Positions 39,463-47,924 of a stretch of DNA of 64,000 nucleotides are shown in pieces. The notes beneath the pieces were generated by a model. The model ran no database searches and had not been told where the DNA came from. It worked only from the letters and a program-made list of their open reading frames with translations. Positions within the stretch are counted from its first letter, which is position 1, and each line of letters starts with the position of its first letter. The position numbers and the translations under genes are program-made. This stretch comes from Salinicola peritrichatus (GTDB lineage Bacteria > Pseudomonadota > Gammaproteobacteria > Pseudomonadales > Halomonadaceae). Location of the stretch: contig NZ_PZJU01000012.1 of the NCBI RefSeq assembly GCF_003206715.1, positions 32,365-96,364 on the forward strand, read 5' to 3'.

Positions 39463-40365
39463 GTGAAGTGTGTCGTGTCGCAGCCGAACCACTGCCTGAG
39501 CCTGGCGCTGGCGCAGATCGCGGCGTCGCGCGGCGACATCGTCCATGCGCTTGCCGCGACGCCATTGGATCGGGAAACCCTGGCGGCACAGGCGCCGGAT
39601 GCGGTGATCGTGCCGCCGCTGTCGGATCCGGCCCGGGTCGAGCCGGCGGTGGTCTACGCCCACTGCGATCAGGTCGAGGCGCTGCTGGAAATCTGTCAGG
39701 CGCAGCGGGTTCCGCTGATCTGGTGCGTCTCGGACACGCTGTTCGAGGATGGCGCGGACGGGCCGATCGACGAGGACGTGATGCCGGCGCCACGCGACGA
39801 GACGCTGCGGCGCCTGGTCGCCGCCGGCGAACGGGTGCGTCGCCATCCGTCCCATCTGGTGCTGCGGCTCGGTCCGCTGTTCGGGATCGAAGGCGAAGAT
39901 GCCTGGCTGGGGCCGTTGATCGACGCCCTGATGCGCGGCGAAACGGTGCGCGCGGCACAGGATCTGGTGCTGTGTCCGACCTCGGTGATGGCCGTGGCCC
40001 GGGCGCTGACGGGGATGCTGCTGCAACTCGATAGCGGCGCCGAGGCCTGGGGCACCTATCATCTCTCCGGCATCGAGCCGGTCAGCGCCTACACCTTCAC
40101 CTCGGTCGTGCGTACCCAGCTGGCGACGCGCCTGGAAGGCGCCGGCCAGAGGTGCGAACTGGGCGAGCTGCAGGCGCTCAATCAGCATCACGACACGCCG
40201 TTGCGGCGGGTACTCAACTGCCGCCGCTTGCTGGATGTGTTCGGTATCCATCAGAAATCGTGGCGGATAGAGCTGGGGCTGATGCTGGATACCTGGTGTC
40301 AGCAGCACTATCCCGGTCATGACGATATGAACAGCGGCAGTAATGAGGAAGCGGCCGACGCATGA
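39463..40365 (+). CDS. RmlD-like/atypical SDR protein
   Basis: A 300-residue protein with a weak Rossmann pattern: no N-terminal GxxGxxG is visible (it begins KCVVSQPNHCLSLALAQIA), but VVYAHCDQVEALLEICQ, CVSDTLFEDG and the VLRLGPLFG region follow the dTDP-4-dehydrorhamnose reductase layout. The GTG start has GAGGT 6 bases upstream. A nine-codon open frame (39440-39466) overlaps the start. The ATGA overlap with plsC suggests co-expression. Catalysis is doubtful without the nucleotide motif; a sugar- or lipid-related role is unproven. Confidence 0.6.
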   Translation: MKCVVSQPNHCLSLALAQIAASRGDIVHALAATPLDRETLAAQAPDAVIVPPLSDPARVEPAVVYAHCDQVEALLEICQAQRVPLIWCVSDTLFEDGADGPIDEDVMPAPRDETLRRLVAAGERVRRHPSHLVLRLGPLFGIEGEDAWLGPLIDALMRGETVRAAQDLVLCPTSVMAVARALTGMLLQLDSGAEAWGTYHLSGIEPVSAYTFTSVVRTQLATRLEGAGQRCELGELQALNQHHDTPLRRVLNCRRLLDVFGIHQKSWRIELGLMLDTWCQQHYPGHDDMNSGSNEEAADA

Positions 40366-41120
40366 AAGTCCTTCGCAGTCTGATCTTCTATGTCGGTTAT
40401 TTCCTGGCGATTCTGGTTTCCGGTGTGCTGATGCTGCCACTGGGGATGGCGATGCCGTTGCGCTCGCGCTTTCGTCTGTTCAATTGCCATAACCGCTTCA
40501 TCATGTGCTGGCTGTCGCTGACCTGCGGGATCCGGTACCGCGTGCAGGGACGCGAGCGCGTTCCTCCTGGGCCCTGCGTGGTGCTGGCCAACCACCAGAG
40601 CGAGTGGGAGACGATCTACCTGCAACTGCTCAAGACGCCGATCTGCACCGTGCTCAAGAAGGAGCTGCTCAGCATTCCGCTGTTCGGCTGGGGCGTACGC
40701 CTGTTGAAGCCGATCCCGCTGGACCGTTCGAGACCCACCAACGCCATGCGTCAGGTATTGTCCCATGGCAAGCAGCGTCTGGACGAGGGACTGTCGGTGC
40801 TGATCTTTCCCGAAGGGACGCGGGTGCCGCCCGGTCAGCGCCGCCGTTTCAACAAGAGCGGGGTGGTGATCGCCTGCCGTGCGGGCGTGCCCGTGCTGCC
40901 GGTGGCGCACAATGCCGGGGAGCGCTGGGGGCGTCACTGGGTCAAGCAGCCCGGCGTGCTCAACGTGGTGGTCGGCGAGCCGGTCGCGACGCTCGGTCGC
41001 AAGCCGGAAGAGGTGCTGGCGGAGATCGAACAGTGGATCGAACATACCCTCGGCGAGATCTCCGAAGTGCCACGGCCGCCCTTGCCGGAGAAGGCGACGC
41101 CCGCCGAACTACCGTCCTAG
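40362..41120 (+). CDS. plsC: 1-acyl-sn-glycerol-3-phosphate acyltransferase
   Basis: Acylates lysophosphatidic acid to phosphatidic acid at the inner membrane. The 252-residue protein has an N-terminal hydrophobic segment, the HX4E variant of the acyltransferase box (NHQSEWETIYLQ) and FPEGTRVPPG for glycerol-phosphate binding. Several proteobacterial PlsC proteins share the Glu form. It is coupled to the upstream RmlD-like gene by a 4-base overlap. Confidence 0.9.
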   Translation: MKVLRSLIFYVGYFLAILVSGVLMLPLGMAMPLRSRFRLFNCHNRFIMCWLSLTCGIRYRVQGRERVPPGPCVVLANHQSEWETIYLQLLKTPICTVLKKELLSIPLFGWGVRLLKPIPLDRSRPTNAMRQVLSHGKQRLDEGLSVLIFPEGTRVPPGQRRRFNKSGVVIACRAGVPVLPVAHNAGERWGRHWVKQPGVLNVVVGEPVATLGRKPEEVLAEIEQWIEHTLGEISEVPRPPLPEKATPAELPS

Positions 41121-41142
41121 GGAAACTTCCAGGCGATTTTTC

Positions 41143-41178
41143 AACGCAACAGGCGCCCCGCGGGGCGCCTGTTGCGTT
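41143..41178. terminator. Bidirectional terminator between plsC and fabB
   Basis: A fully perfect 36-base palindrome (AACGCAACAGGCGCCCCG plus its complement) with T-runs on both outer sides (TTTC on plus; TTGAAAAA on minus). It serves the convergent plsC and fabB genes. Confidence 0.85.
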
Positions 41179-41199
41179 TCGGTGCGACGGCTTCAGCGC

Positions 41200-42417
41200 T
41201 CAGTCATCGAAGCGGTCGAGCACCAGACAGGCGTTGGTACCGCCGAAGCCGAAGCTGTTCGACAGCACGCGCTTGACGTCGACGTCGTCGCGACGCTGGC
41301 GGACGATGTCGAAGCCGCTGGCCTGCTCATCGAGATTATCGATGTTGGCCGAAGCACACAGGAAGCGATGCTGAATCATCAGCAGCGAGTAGATCGCCTC
41401 CTGCACGCCGGTGGCGCCCAGCGAGTGACCGGTCAGCGACTTGGTCGAACTCATCGCCGGCGTGCTGTCACCGAAGACCTCACGGATCGCCTTGAGCTCG
41501 GCGACGTCGCCTACCGGCGTCGAGGTGCCGTGGGTATTGATATAGTCGACATTGCCTTCCAGGCCCTGCAATGCCTGACGCATGCAGCGCGCCGCGCCCT
41601 CGCCGGACGGTGCGACCATGTCGTAACCGTCGGAGGTGGCGCCGTAGCCGGTGATCTCGGCGTAGATCTTGGCACCGCGTGCCTTGGCGTGTTCGAGCTC
41701 CTCGATCACCAGCATGCCGCCGCCACCGGCGATGATGAAGCCGTCACGATCCACGTCGTAGGGGCGCGAGGCCTTTTCCGGCGTATCGTTGTAGCGGGTG
41801 GTCAGGGCGCCCATGGCATCGAACAGGCAGGAGAGCGTCCAGTGCTCTTCCTCGCCGCCGCCGGCAAACACCACATCCTGCTTGCCAAGCTGAATCTGCT
41901 CGATGGCGCTGCCGATGCAGTGGGCCGAGGTGGCGCAGGCGGAGGAGATGGAGTAGTTGACGCCCTTTATCTGGAACGGCGTCGCCAGACACGCGGAGAC
42001 CGTACTGCCCATGGTGCGGGTCACGCGATAGGGGCCGACGCGGCGCAGGCCTTTTTCGCGCATCACATCGGCGGCCTCGACCTGGTTGGCGCTGGAGGCG
42101 CCGCCGGAGCCGGCGATCAGGCCGGTGCGCGGATTGGAGATATCGCTGGCCTCGAGCCCGGCATCGTCGATCGCCTGCTGCATGGCGATGTAGGCATAGG
42201 CTGCCGCATCGCCCATGAAGCGCAGCTGCTTGCGATCGACCAGGGATTCGATATCGATATCGACAACACCGGCGACCTGGCTGCGGAAACCGAGCTCGGC
42301 GTATTCCGGCTTGTAGCGAATGCCAGAGCGTCCCTGGCGCAGAGAGTCGAGCACCTGTTGGGCATCGTTGCCCAGGCACGAAACGATACCCAGGCCGGTG
42401 ACTACCACTCGTTTCAT
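41200..42417 (-). CDS. fabB: 3-oxoacyl-ACP synthase I
   Basis: Beta-ketoacyl-ACP synthase needed for elongating unsaturated fatty acids. The 405-residue protein has the nucleophile C161 in [11 protein letters not shown] and the two active-site histidines in [11 protein letters not shown] and [17 protein letters not shown] precedes the ATG at 42417. It follows fabA by 13 bases, the standard fabAB operon. Confidence 0.96.
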   Translation of the reverse strand: MKRVVVTGLGIVSCLGNDAQQVLDSLRQGRSGIRYKPEYAELGFRSQVAGVVDIDIESLVDRKQLRFMGDAAAYAYIAMQQAIDDAGLEASDISNPRTGLIAGSGGASSANQVEAADVMREKGLRRVGPYRVTRTMGSTVSACLATPFQIKGVNYSISSACATSAHCIGSAIEQIQLGKQDVVFAGGGEEEHWTLSCLFDAMGALTTRYNDTPEKASRPYDVDRDGFIIAGGGGMLVIEELEHAKARGAKIYAEITGYGATSDGYDMVAPSGEGAARCMRQALQGLEGNVDYINTHGTSTPVGDVAELKAIREVFGDSTPAMSSTKSLTGHSLGATGVQEAIYSLLMIQHRFLCASANIDNLDEQASGFDIVRQRRDDVDVKRVLSNSFGFGGTNACLVLDRFDD

Positions 42418-42430
42418 GGAAGCCTCCCGC

Positions 42431-42946
42431 TCAGAAGTTCTCAGTATTGGTGAACAGGCCGACACGCAAGTCCTTGGCCTGATAGATGTCATGGCCATCG
42501 ACCGACAGCGTGCCGTCGGCGATACCCAGGATTAGCCGCCGGGTGATCACGCGCTTGATTTCGATATGGTACGAAACCCGGCCAGCGTCCGGCAGAATCT
42601 GGCCGGAGAACTTGACCTCGCCGCAACCCAGCGCGCGACCGCGACCGGGATTTCCCAGCCAGCCGAGATGGAAACCGACCAGTTGCCACATGGCGTCCAG
42701 GCCGAGGCAGCCGGGCATCACCGGGTCGCCAGGGAAATGACACTGGAAGAACCACAGGTCCGGATGGATATCCAGCTCGGCGATGATTTCGCCCTTGTTG
42801 TATTTGCCGCCGTCCTCGTTGATTTGCGTGATGCGATCGAGCATCAGCATGTTGGGAGCGGGGAGTTGAGCGTTACCGGGGCCGAACAGTTCCCCCCGGC
42901 TGCATTTCAGCAGATCGTCGTGGCTGAAAGAGTGCTGTCTGGTCAC
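42431..42946 (-). CDS. fabA: 3-hydroxydecanoyl-ACP dehydratase/isomerase
   Basis: Introduces the double bond in anaerobic-type unsaturated fatty acid synthesis. The 171-residue protein has H70 ([12 protein letters not shown]) and D84 (GLDAMWQ). Translation begins at GTG ([21 protein letters not shown]), which matches the N-terminus of Pseudomonas FabA; the ribosome site is weak. It leads the fabAB operon. Confidence 0.96.
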   Translation of the reverse strand: MTRQHSFSHDDLLKCSRGELFGPGNAQLPAPNMLMLDRITQINEDGGKYNKGEIIAELDIHPDLWFFQCHFPGDPVMPGCLGLDAMWQLVGFHLGWLGNPGRGRALGCGEVKFSGQILPDAGRVSYHIEIKRVITRRLILGIADGTLSVDGHDIYQAKDLRVGLFTNTENF

Positions 42947-43222
42947 TAGATCGTTCCGAGAATCGAAAAAGAGTGTGCCTCATGGACTGCAAGGCGCGGC
43001 CAGTCTAATGGCTGCGGGCAGCGAATGCACGTGGGCTCAAGCCTAGTCGTGCGTCATCGGGGGTGCAATCACCGCGGCAGGGCGTGCCATCAACGGCTTA
43101 CCGCACTGCGGGTCGACCCCCCAGGCTTGCCCTGGAGAATGTCGACGGGGCATGATGCGAGATGGGAACGAGGTGAACTCGACCTCCGGTCGAACCAACA
43201 TAATGACGATAAACGACAATCT

Positions 43223-45058
43223 ATGTGGCCTTCTTTTTCGCTGAATCGACCGCTGATCTGGTTGGGGCTGGCAGCGCTTGCCGCTGCAAGCCTGTTGCCG
43301 CTGCTGACTCTGCGGCTGGTGGCACTGGTCATCGTGGCGATCGGTATGATCGACGGCTGGCGCCAGATACGGCTCGAACACCAGCGACGACGGCTGAGCG
43401 AACAGGCGCTCGAGCTTTCCCAGGATGGCATGATGATCACCGACGCCGGCAATCGCATCCTCACCGTCAATCCCGCTTTTACCCAGATCACCGGCTATAC
43501 CCTGGACGAGATCGCGGGGCTCGATCCCTCGGCGTTCTCCGCGGGCCGCCATGACAAGGCATTCTACGATCGCTACTGGCAGACGCTGCAGGCCACCGGC
43601 CGCTGGGAAGGCGAGATCTGGAATCAGCGCAAGCACGGCGATCAATATCCCGAATGGCTTCGGGTCCAGGCTTGCCATGACGACAAGGGGCGCGTCTCCC
43701 ACTATGTCGGCCTGTTCACCGACATCAGCCGCCACAAGGCGCGTGAGCGGGACCTGCGCCGTATCGGCTTCGAGGATCCGCTGACCGGCCTGCCCAATCG
43801 CCGCCGTTTGCATGATCTGCTGGCCTCGCGCCTGCGTCATCTGCGCGCGGGAGAAGGGCTCGATCTGGCGCTGATCGATATCGACGGCTTCAAGGCGATC
43901 AACGACGGCCTCGGCGTCGACAGCGGCGATCGGCTGCTGGCCCGCTTCGGGCAACGCCTGGCGGCGCAGGTCGCCGGGGGGATCGTCGGTCGCCTGGGCG
44001 GCGACGAATTCATGGTGATTCGTACCACCACGTTCGACGATCACGAGAAATGGGTCGCCAGCCTGCGCCAGCACCTGAGCGAGCCGTTCGAGATCGACGG
44101 CAACTCGCTGCGCCTGGGACTCACCATCGGCAGTTGCCGCGCCCCCGAGGACGGCAACGATTCCGGCGTGCTGTTCCAGCGCCTGGAGTCCGCGCTCTAC
44201 AGTGCCAAGCGCCACGGGCGCAATCACGATCGGCGTTTCCGGCCCTCGCTCGAGGTCGAGAATGATCGCCAGCTGGCGGTTATCAACGAGCTGCGACAGG
44301 CTCTGGCTCAAGGCTCGCAGCTCGAAGTCTACTATCAGACCCAGCATCGCCTCGACGACGGCGAGTTGATCGGCATGGAAGCGTTGCTGCGCTGGCACCA
44401 TCCCGAGCAGGGCCTGATTCTACCCAACGAGTTCATTCCCCTGGCGGAGCGCCATGGGTTGATGCCGGCGCTCGGTAACTGGGTGATCGGTCAGGTCGTG
44501 GCGCAAATCTCGATCTGGCGGGCTCAGGGGCTGACGGCCGTACCGGTCTGGGTCAATATCTCGGCATTGCAACTGATCCAGGGCGACCTCGAAGCGAGCC
44601 TGCTTTCGACATTGAGACAATATCGGGTGCCGGCCCAGTTTCTCGGCCTGGAATTGACCGAGTCGGTGCTGCTCGACGAGCGCGCCGGCGATATCTCGCC
44701 ACGCCTCGAAGCGCTGCGCCGCGAGGGGCTACAGATCGCGATCGACGACTTCGGCACCGGTTACTCGTCGATGGCCTACTTGAAACGCCTGCCGATCGAT
44801 AAGCTCAAGCTCGACCGTGAATTCATCCGCGCCTTGCCCCATGACCACGCCGATGCCGCCATCACCTCCGCGGTGCTGGCGATGGCCCAGGGTTTGCATC
44901 TGGACGTCATTGCCGAGGGCGTGGAAACCGCCGAGCAGCGTGATTTCCTGTTGGCCAGAGGTTGTCGCCACGTCCAGGGCTATCTCTACGCGAGGCCACA
45001 GCCGGCCAGCGCGGTGGAATCCCGCCTGCGCCAGGCGACGGCTACCGTTTACCCCTGA
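43223..45058 (+). CDS. Membrane PAS-GGDEF-EAL c-di-GMP enzyme
   Basis: A 611-residue bifunctional protein. Two hydrophobic segments lie at the N-terminus (residues 10-40). A PAS domain follows (ALELSQDGMMITDAGNRILT through DISRHKARERDL, residues 60-175), then a GGDEF cyclase domain with intact GGDEF near residue 260, and an EAL phosphodiesterase with EAL near 385, VNISALQL, ELTES, DDFGTGYSS, KLDREF, AEGVET and QGYLYARP. No RxxD inhibitory site is visible before GGDEF. All EAL catalytic residues are present, so degradation of c-di-GMP is plausible. It converges on the MerR gene. The open frame runs 66 codons upstream, without plausible coding. Confidence 0.93.
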   Translation: MWPSFSLNRPLIWLGLAALAAASLLPLLTLRLVALVIVAIGMIDGWRQIRLEHQRRRLSEQALELSQDGMMITDAGNRILTVNPAFTQITGYTLDEIAGLDPSAFSAGRHDKAFYDRYWQTLQATGRWEGEIWNQRKHGDQYPEWLRVQACHDDKGRVSHYVGLFTDISRHKARERDLRRIGFEDPLTGLPNRRRLHDLLASRLRHLRAGEGLDLALIDIDGFKAINDGLGVDSGDRLLARFGQRLAAQVAGGIVGRLGGDEFMVIRTTTFDDHEKWVASLRQHLSEPFEIDGNSLRLGLTIGSCRAPEDGNDSGVLFQRLESALYSAKRHGRNHDRRFRPSLEVENDRQLAVINELRQALAQGSQLEVYYQTQHRLDDGELIGMEALLRWHHPEQGLILPNEFIPLAERHGLMPALGNWVIGQVVAQISIWRAQGLTAVPVWVNISALQLIQGDLEASLLSTLRQYRVPAQFLGLELTESVLLDERAGDISPRLEALRREGLQIAIDDFGTGYSSMAYLKRLPIDKLKLDREFIRALPHDHADAAITSAVLAMAQGLHLDVIAEGVETAEQRDFLLARGCRHVQGYLYARPQPASAVESRLRQATATVYP

Positions 45059-45094
45059 TCCGCGGCGTGCTTTCCGCGTCGCCGGGATGCCGTG

Positions 45095-46009
45095 TCAGCC
45101 CCCGTCGACGATCGAACGCAGGCGACCCACCGCCTGCCCCAGGTCCTCTCCCAGCAGGACAACGCTCGTGTTCTCGAAGTCGCCGGCGCGAATCCGCGCA
45201 ATCGGCCCCGCCAGACAGACCGGTACCTCGGCCTGCTCGGCGAGCCGCGGCAGTTGGCGCCGAACGACCTCGCCCCGCTCGGCCTGACCGCTGGCCAGCA
45301 ACAGTGCCTTCGCGCCGAGGCAGTCGATGGCCATGGGAAATTCACCCAGTGGCAACTCACCATCGATCAGTTGAACGCGATAACCCGCTGCGGAAGCCGC
45401 CAAGCCCATCAATAGCGCCCAGAAACCGCTCGAGTCCTCGGGCAGCCGCGCCACCACAAGTTCGCGGGCGTTGCTCGATTGATTGGCATGGTAAATGCGG
45501 GTGCCGATGCGCGTGCGCAGAAAGGTTTCGAGCAGTCGCCGCTGCAGTGTGGCTCCGAACTGGTCGCTCCAACGCTCCTCGAGCTGTTCGATCGCCGGTT
45601 GCCACAGTTCTGCAATGCACAGGCTCACCGGATAGAGTGCCAGGCTCTGATTGAACAGCGCTTCGAGACGCCCCATGTCGAGCGAATCGACGGCGTGAAC
45701 CAGGTGTTGACGTTGACTATCCCAATCGCCTACCTGGGGGGGCGATGTCTCGGCGGCTTGCGGCTGATCGAGCAGCTCGCGCACCTGGCTGACCGGCACG
45801 CCCCGATTCAGCCACTGCAGGATGCGCTCGACGCGCTCGATGTCATCGCGGGCATAGAGTCGGTGCCCCTTGGGAGTACGCTGTGGCCTGATCAGCCCAT
45901 AGCGGCGCTCCCAGGCGCGCAGCGTGACGGAATTGACCCCGGTCAGGCGCGAGACCTCGCGGATCGGGTAGAGCGGCGCGGCACTCGAATCCAACACCTT
46001 GTAAGTCAT
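45095..46009 (-). CDS. MerR regulator with degenerate cobalamin-type domain
   Basis: A 304-residue protein. The MerR helix-turn-helix is at residues 14-80 (LYPIREVSRLTGVNSVTLRA, ERRYGLIRPQRTPKGHRLY), then a four-helix bundle and a Rossmann-like domain as in CarH/LitR/MlrA. The cobalamin ligands of CarH are missing: the Glu-His pair after the Trp of the helical bundle reads Gln-Arg, and the histidine of the PPGExH turn is replaced in PEDSSGFWAL. It is more like E. coli MlrA/BluR, which do not bind B12. AGGAGG precedes the ATG at 46009. It sits tail-to-tail with the GGDEF-EAL gene. Confidence 0.85.
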   Translation of the reverse strand: MTYKVLDSSAAPLYPIREVSRLTGVNSVTLRAWERRYGLIRPQRTPKGHRLYARDDIERVERILQWLNRGVPVSQVRELLDQPQAAETSPPQVGDWDSQRQHLVHAVDSLDMGRLEALFNQSLALYPVSLCIAELWQPAIEQLEERWSDQFGATLQRRLLETFLRTRIGTRIYHANQSSNARELVVARLPEDSSGFWALLMGLAASAAGYRVQLIDGELPLGEFPMAIDCLGAKALLLASGQAERGEVVRRQLPRLAEQAEVPVCLAGPIARIRAGDFENTSVVLLGEDLGQAVGRLRSIVDGG

Positions 46010-46247
46010 GCATCCTCCTGCAACGCCTTTGCGCCGTCCCGCCGAAGCGGAGAGATAACGACGGCAATCACCCCAGCCGACAATCCATGGCGCTTCGGCA
46101 TCGCGTGACGGCTCGGCGATGTTGCCTTCGTTTCGTGGCGTCACCGTTTCTGGCATCAATTTCGAGGGGCGCTGTCTCGTGGCCGTGTATGGCCGATCGT
46201 CGTGGACGAAACGCCTGTGATCTCATGAGACAAAATGGTTGGACATC

Positions 46248-46273
46248 TTGTACGTATCAAGCGTTTTGTACAA
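46248..46273. promoter_or_regulatory. TTGTAC/TTGTACAA boxes upstream of the MerR gene
   Basis: TTGTAC at 46248 and TTGTACAA at 46266, 18 bases apart, resemble the TGTACA half-sites bound by LitR-type MerR proteins. A second pair of TGTATAA/GTATAA boxes lies at 46759-46776 before the TIGR01777 gene. Autoregulation is inferred. Confidence 0.4.
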
Positions 46274-46297
46274 CTTGAATGTAATACGAGAGCGTCG

Positions 46298-46669
46298 TCA
46301 ATCATCGTGAACGCGAGATTCGATAATGCCGGCCAAGGCGTCGACAAAGGCCGGGTGCTGGCCTACAGGATCGAGCAAGCGAAGCGTTACCGGCTGCGCC
46401 CGCGCGATAGCGTCGAGCTGTCCCGGTACGTCTTCGCGCAGATGGCGTCCGGCGGCGAAGAACAACGGGAGCACCTCGATTTCGCTGATACCCTGGGCGA
46501 GCAGTTCAGCGACGCGGGTTTCTAGCGATGGCTCGCTGAGTTCCATGAAGGCGAGGACGACGGGTTTGTCGACGCGCGGTGCCAAGTCACGTTCCAGGGC
46601 TTCGAACGGCGCGCGCCAGCGCGCATCGCTGGAGCCGTGAGCCAGCAGAATCATGGCGGACTGTGTCAT
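46298..46669 (-). CDS. CbiX/SirB-like chelatase family protein
   Basis: A 123-residue short-form CbiX protein. The two metal-site histidines are visible in LLAHGSSDARW and FFAAGRHLREDVP. Family members insert Co or Fe into sirohydrochlorin. No cobalamin or siroheme genes are nearby, so the physiological role here is uncertain. AGGAGG precedes the ATG; divergent from the TIGR01777 gene. Confidence 0.85.
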   Translation of the reverse strand: MTQSAMILLAHGSSDARWRAPFEALERDLAPRVDKPVVLAFMELSEPSLETRVAELLAQGISEIEVLPLFFAAGRHLREDVPGQLDAIARAQPVTLRLLDPVGQHPAFVDALAGIIESRVHDD

Positions 46670-46792
46670 GCTGCCTCCTGAGGGAGTTGGTGTCAGCGGG
46701 TGGCGTCGGAACGGTAAGCTGGCGGAAGATTTGCCTGGTGCCTGCTATATTAGGTCATTGTATAACATCCGTATAATTGAGGGGCAGCGAAC

Positions 46793-47698
46793 ATGCGCCT
46801 ATTGGTCACAGGAGGCACGGGGTTCGTGGGGAGCCGCCTGGTCGAGCGGGCATTGGCAGCCGGGCATCAGGTTATGGTGGTATCACGTGACCCCGAGCGT
46901 GCGGAGAGCAGGCTGCCGGCCGGGATAACGATCCGCGATTCGGTGGCCGAGTTCGCCGGCGACAAGCCCCAGGCGATCGTCAATCTGGCCGGCGAGCCGA
47001 TCGCCGATCGCCGCTGGAGCGATTCGCAGAAGACGCGGCTGATGGAATCCCGCCGCCATACCACCCGCGAGGTGGTCGCGCTGTGCGAGCAACTGGCGCA
47101 GGCGAACGCGGCGCCACGGGCGTTGGTGTCGGGCTCCGCGATGGGCTATTACGGCGAACAGGGCGAGCGCGAGGTGACCGAGCAGACGCCGCCGCACGAC
47201 GAATTCGCCCATCGACTCTGCGAGATGTGGGAGCGCGAGGCCAAGAAGGCCGAGCCTTTTGGCACGCGGGTGGCCTGCCTGCGTACCGGCCTGGTGCTGG
47301 ACGCCGGCGGTGGCATGCTGGCCAAGATGCTGCCGGCATTCAAGCTGGGGCTGGGCGGCCGTATCGGCGACGGCCGCCAGTGCATGCCCTGGGTTCATCG
47401 CGAGGATCTGGTTGGCGCGATCGAGTTCCTGCTCGATAACGACGCCTTGAACGGCCCGTTCAACGCCTGCGCGCCGCAGCCGGTGACCAATGCCGAATTC
47501 ACCCGCACGTTGGGGCGGCACCTGCATCGTCCCGCCAGGCTCTGCGTGCCGGCGCCACTGTTGAAGTTCGGTCTGGGCGAGATGTCGCGTCTATTGCTGA
47601 CCGGCGCCTGCATGCGGCCGCGGCGCCTGCTCGAGGCGGGCTTCACCTTCCGCTATGAAACCCTCGACGAAGCCCTGGCGGCCATCCTGTCACGTTAG
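46793..47698 (+). CDS. TIGR01777 family epimerase-like protein
   Basis: A 301-residue atypical SDR. It has the NAD(P) motif VTGGTGFVGSRLVERAL, VNLAGEPIADRRWSD and VSGSAMGYYGEQGE with the Tyr-containing active region, plus the C-terminal DUF1731-like segment (LKFGLGEMSRLLLTGACMRP). Function of the family (E. coli YfcH) is not established. In other bacteria such genes accompany LitR/MerR light-response genes, which fits the neighbour set here. GAGGGG precedes the ATG. Confidence 0.88.
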   Translation: MRLLVTGGTGFVGSRLVERALAAGHQVMVVSRDPERAESRLPAGITIRDSVAEFAGDKPQAIVNLAGEPIADRRWSDSQKTRLMESRRHTTREVVALCEQLAQANAAPRALVSGSAMGYYGEQGEREVTEQTPPHDEFAHRLCEMWEREAKKAEPFGTRVACLRTGLVLDAGGGMLAKMLPAFKLGLGGRIGDGRQCMPWVHREDLVGAIEFLLDNDALNGPFNACAPQPVTNAEFTRTLGRHLHRPARLCVPAPLLKFGLGEMSRLLLTGACMRPRRLLEAGFTFRYETLDEALAAILSR

Positions 47699-47717
47699 TT
47701 CTTCCACGTTAGCCGGC

Positions 47718-47924
47718 TCAGAATCTGTTTACGATCTCGCGAGCTAGAGCCAAACGAGGCGAAAACACTTGAGAAAGCAGAGTTTACGTGGGGTTAAATG
47801 AGCATTCCGAAAGTGTTTGACTCGCTTCGCTCGCCCTACGGGCCAGCCTTCGGCTGTTGTCTCCGCTGCGCTCCGGCTCAACAAAGTTTGGCCGACGCGC
47901 AGCAGATCGTGAGCAGGTTCTCAG
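47718..47924. repeat. Inverted-repeat-bounded element between the TIGR01777 gene and rapA
   Basis: The left arm CTCAGAATCTGTTTACGATCT pairs with a right arm whose complement is CTGAGAACCTGCTCACGATCT (17 of 21 bases). The right end overlaps the rapA stop codon. The 207-base interior has no recognisable gene and resembles a dispersed noncoding repeat. Confidence 0.6.
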
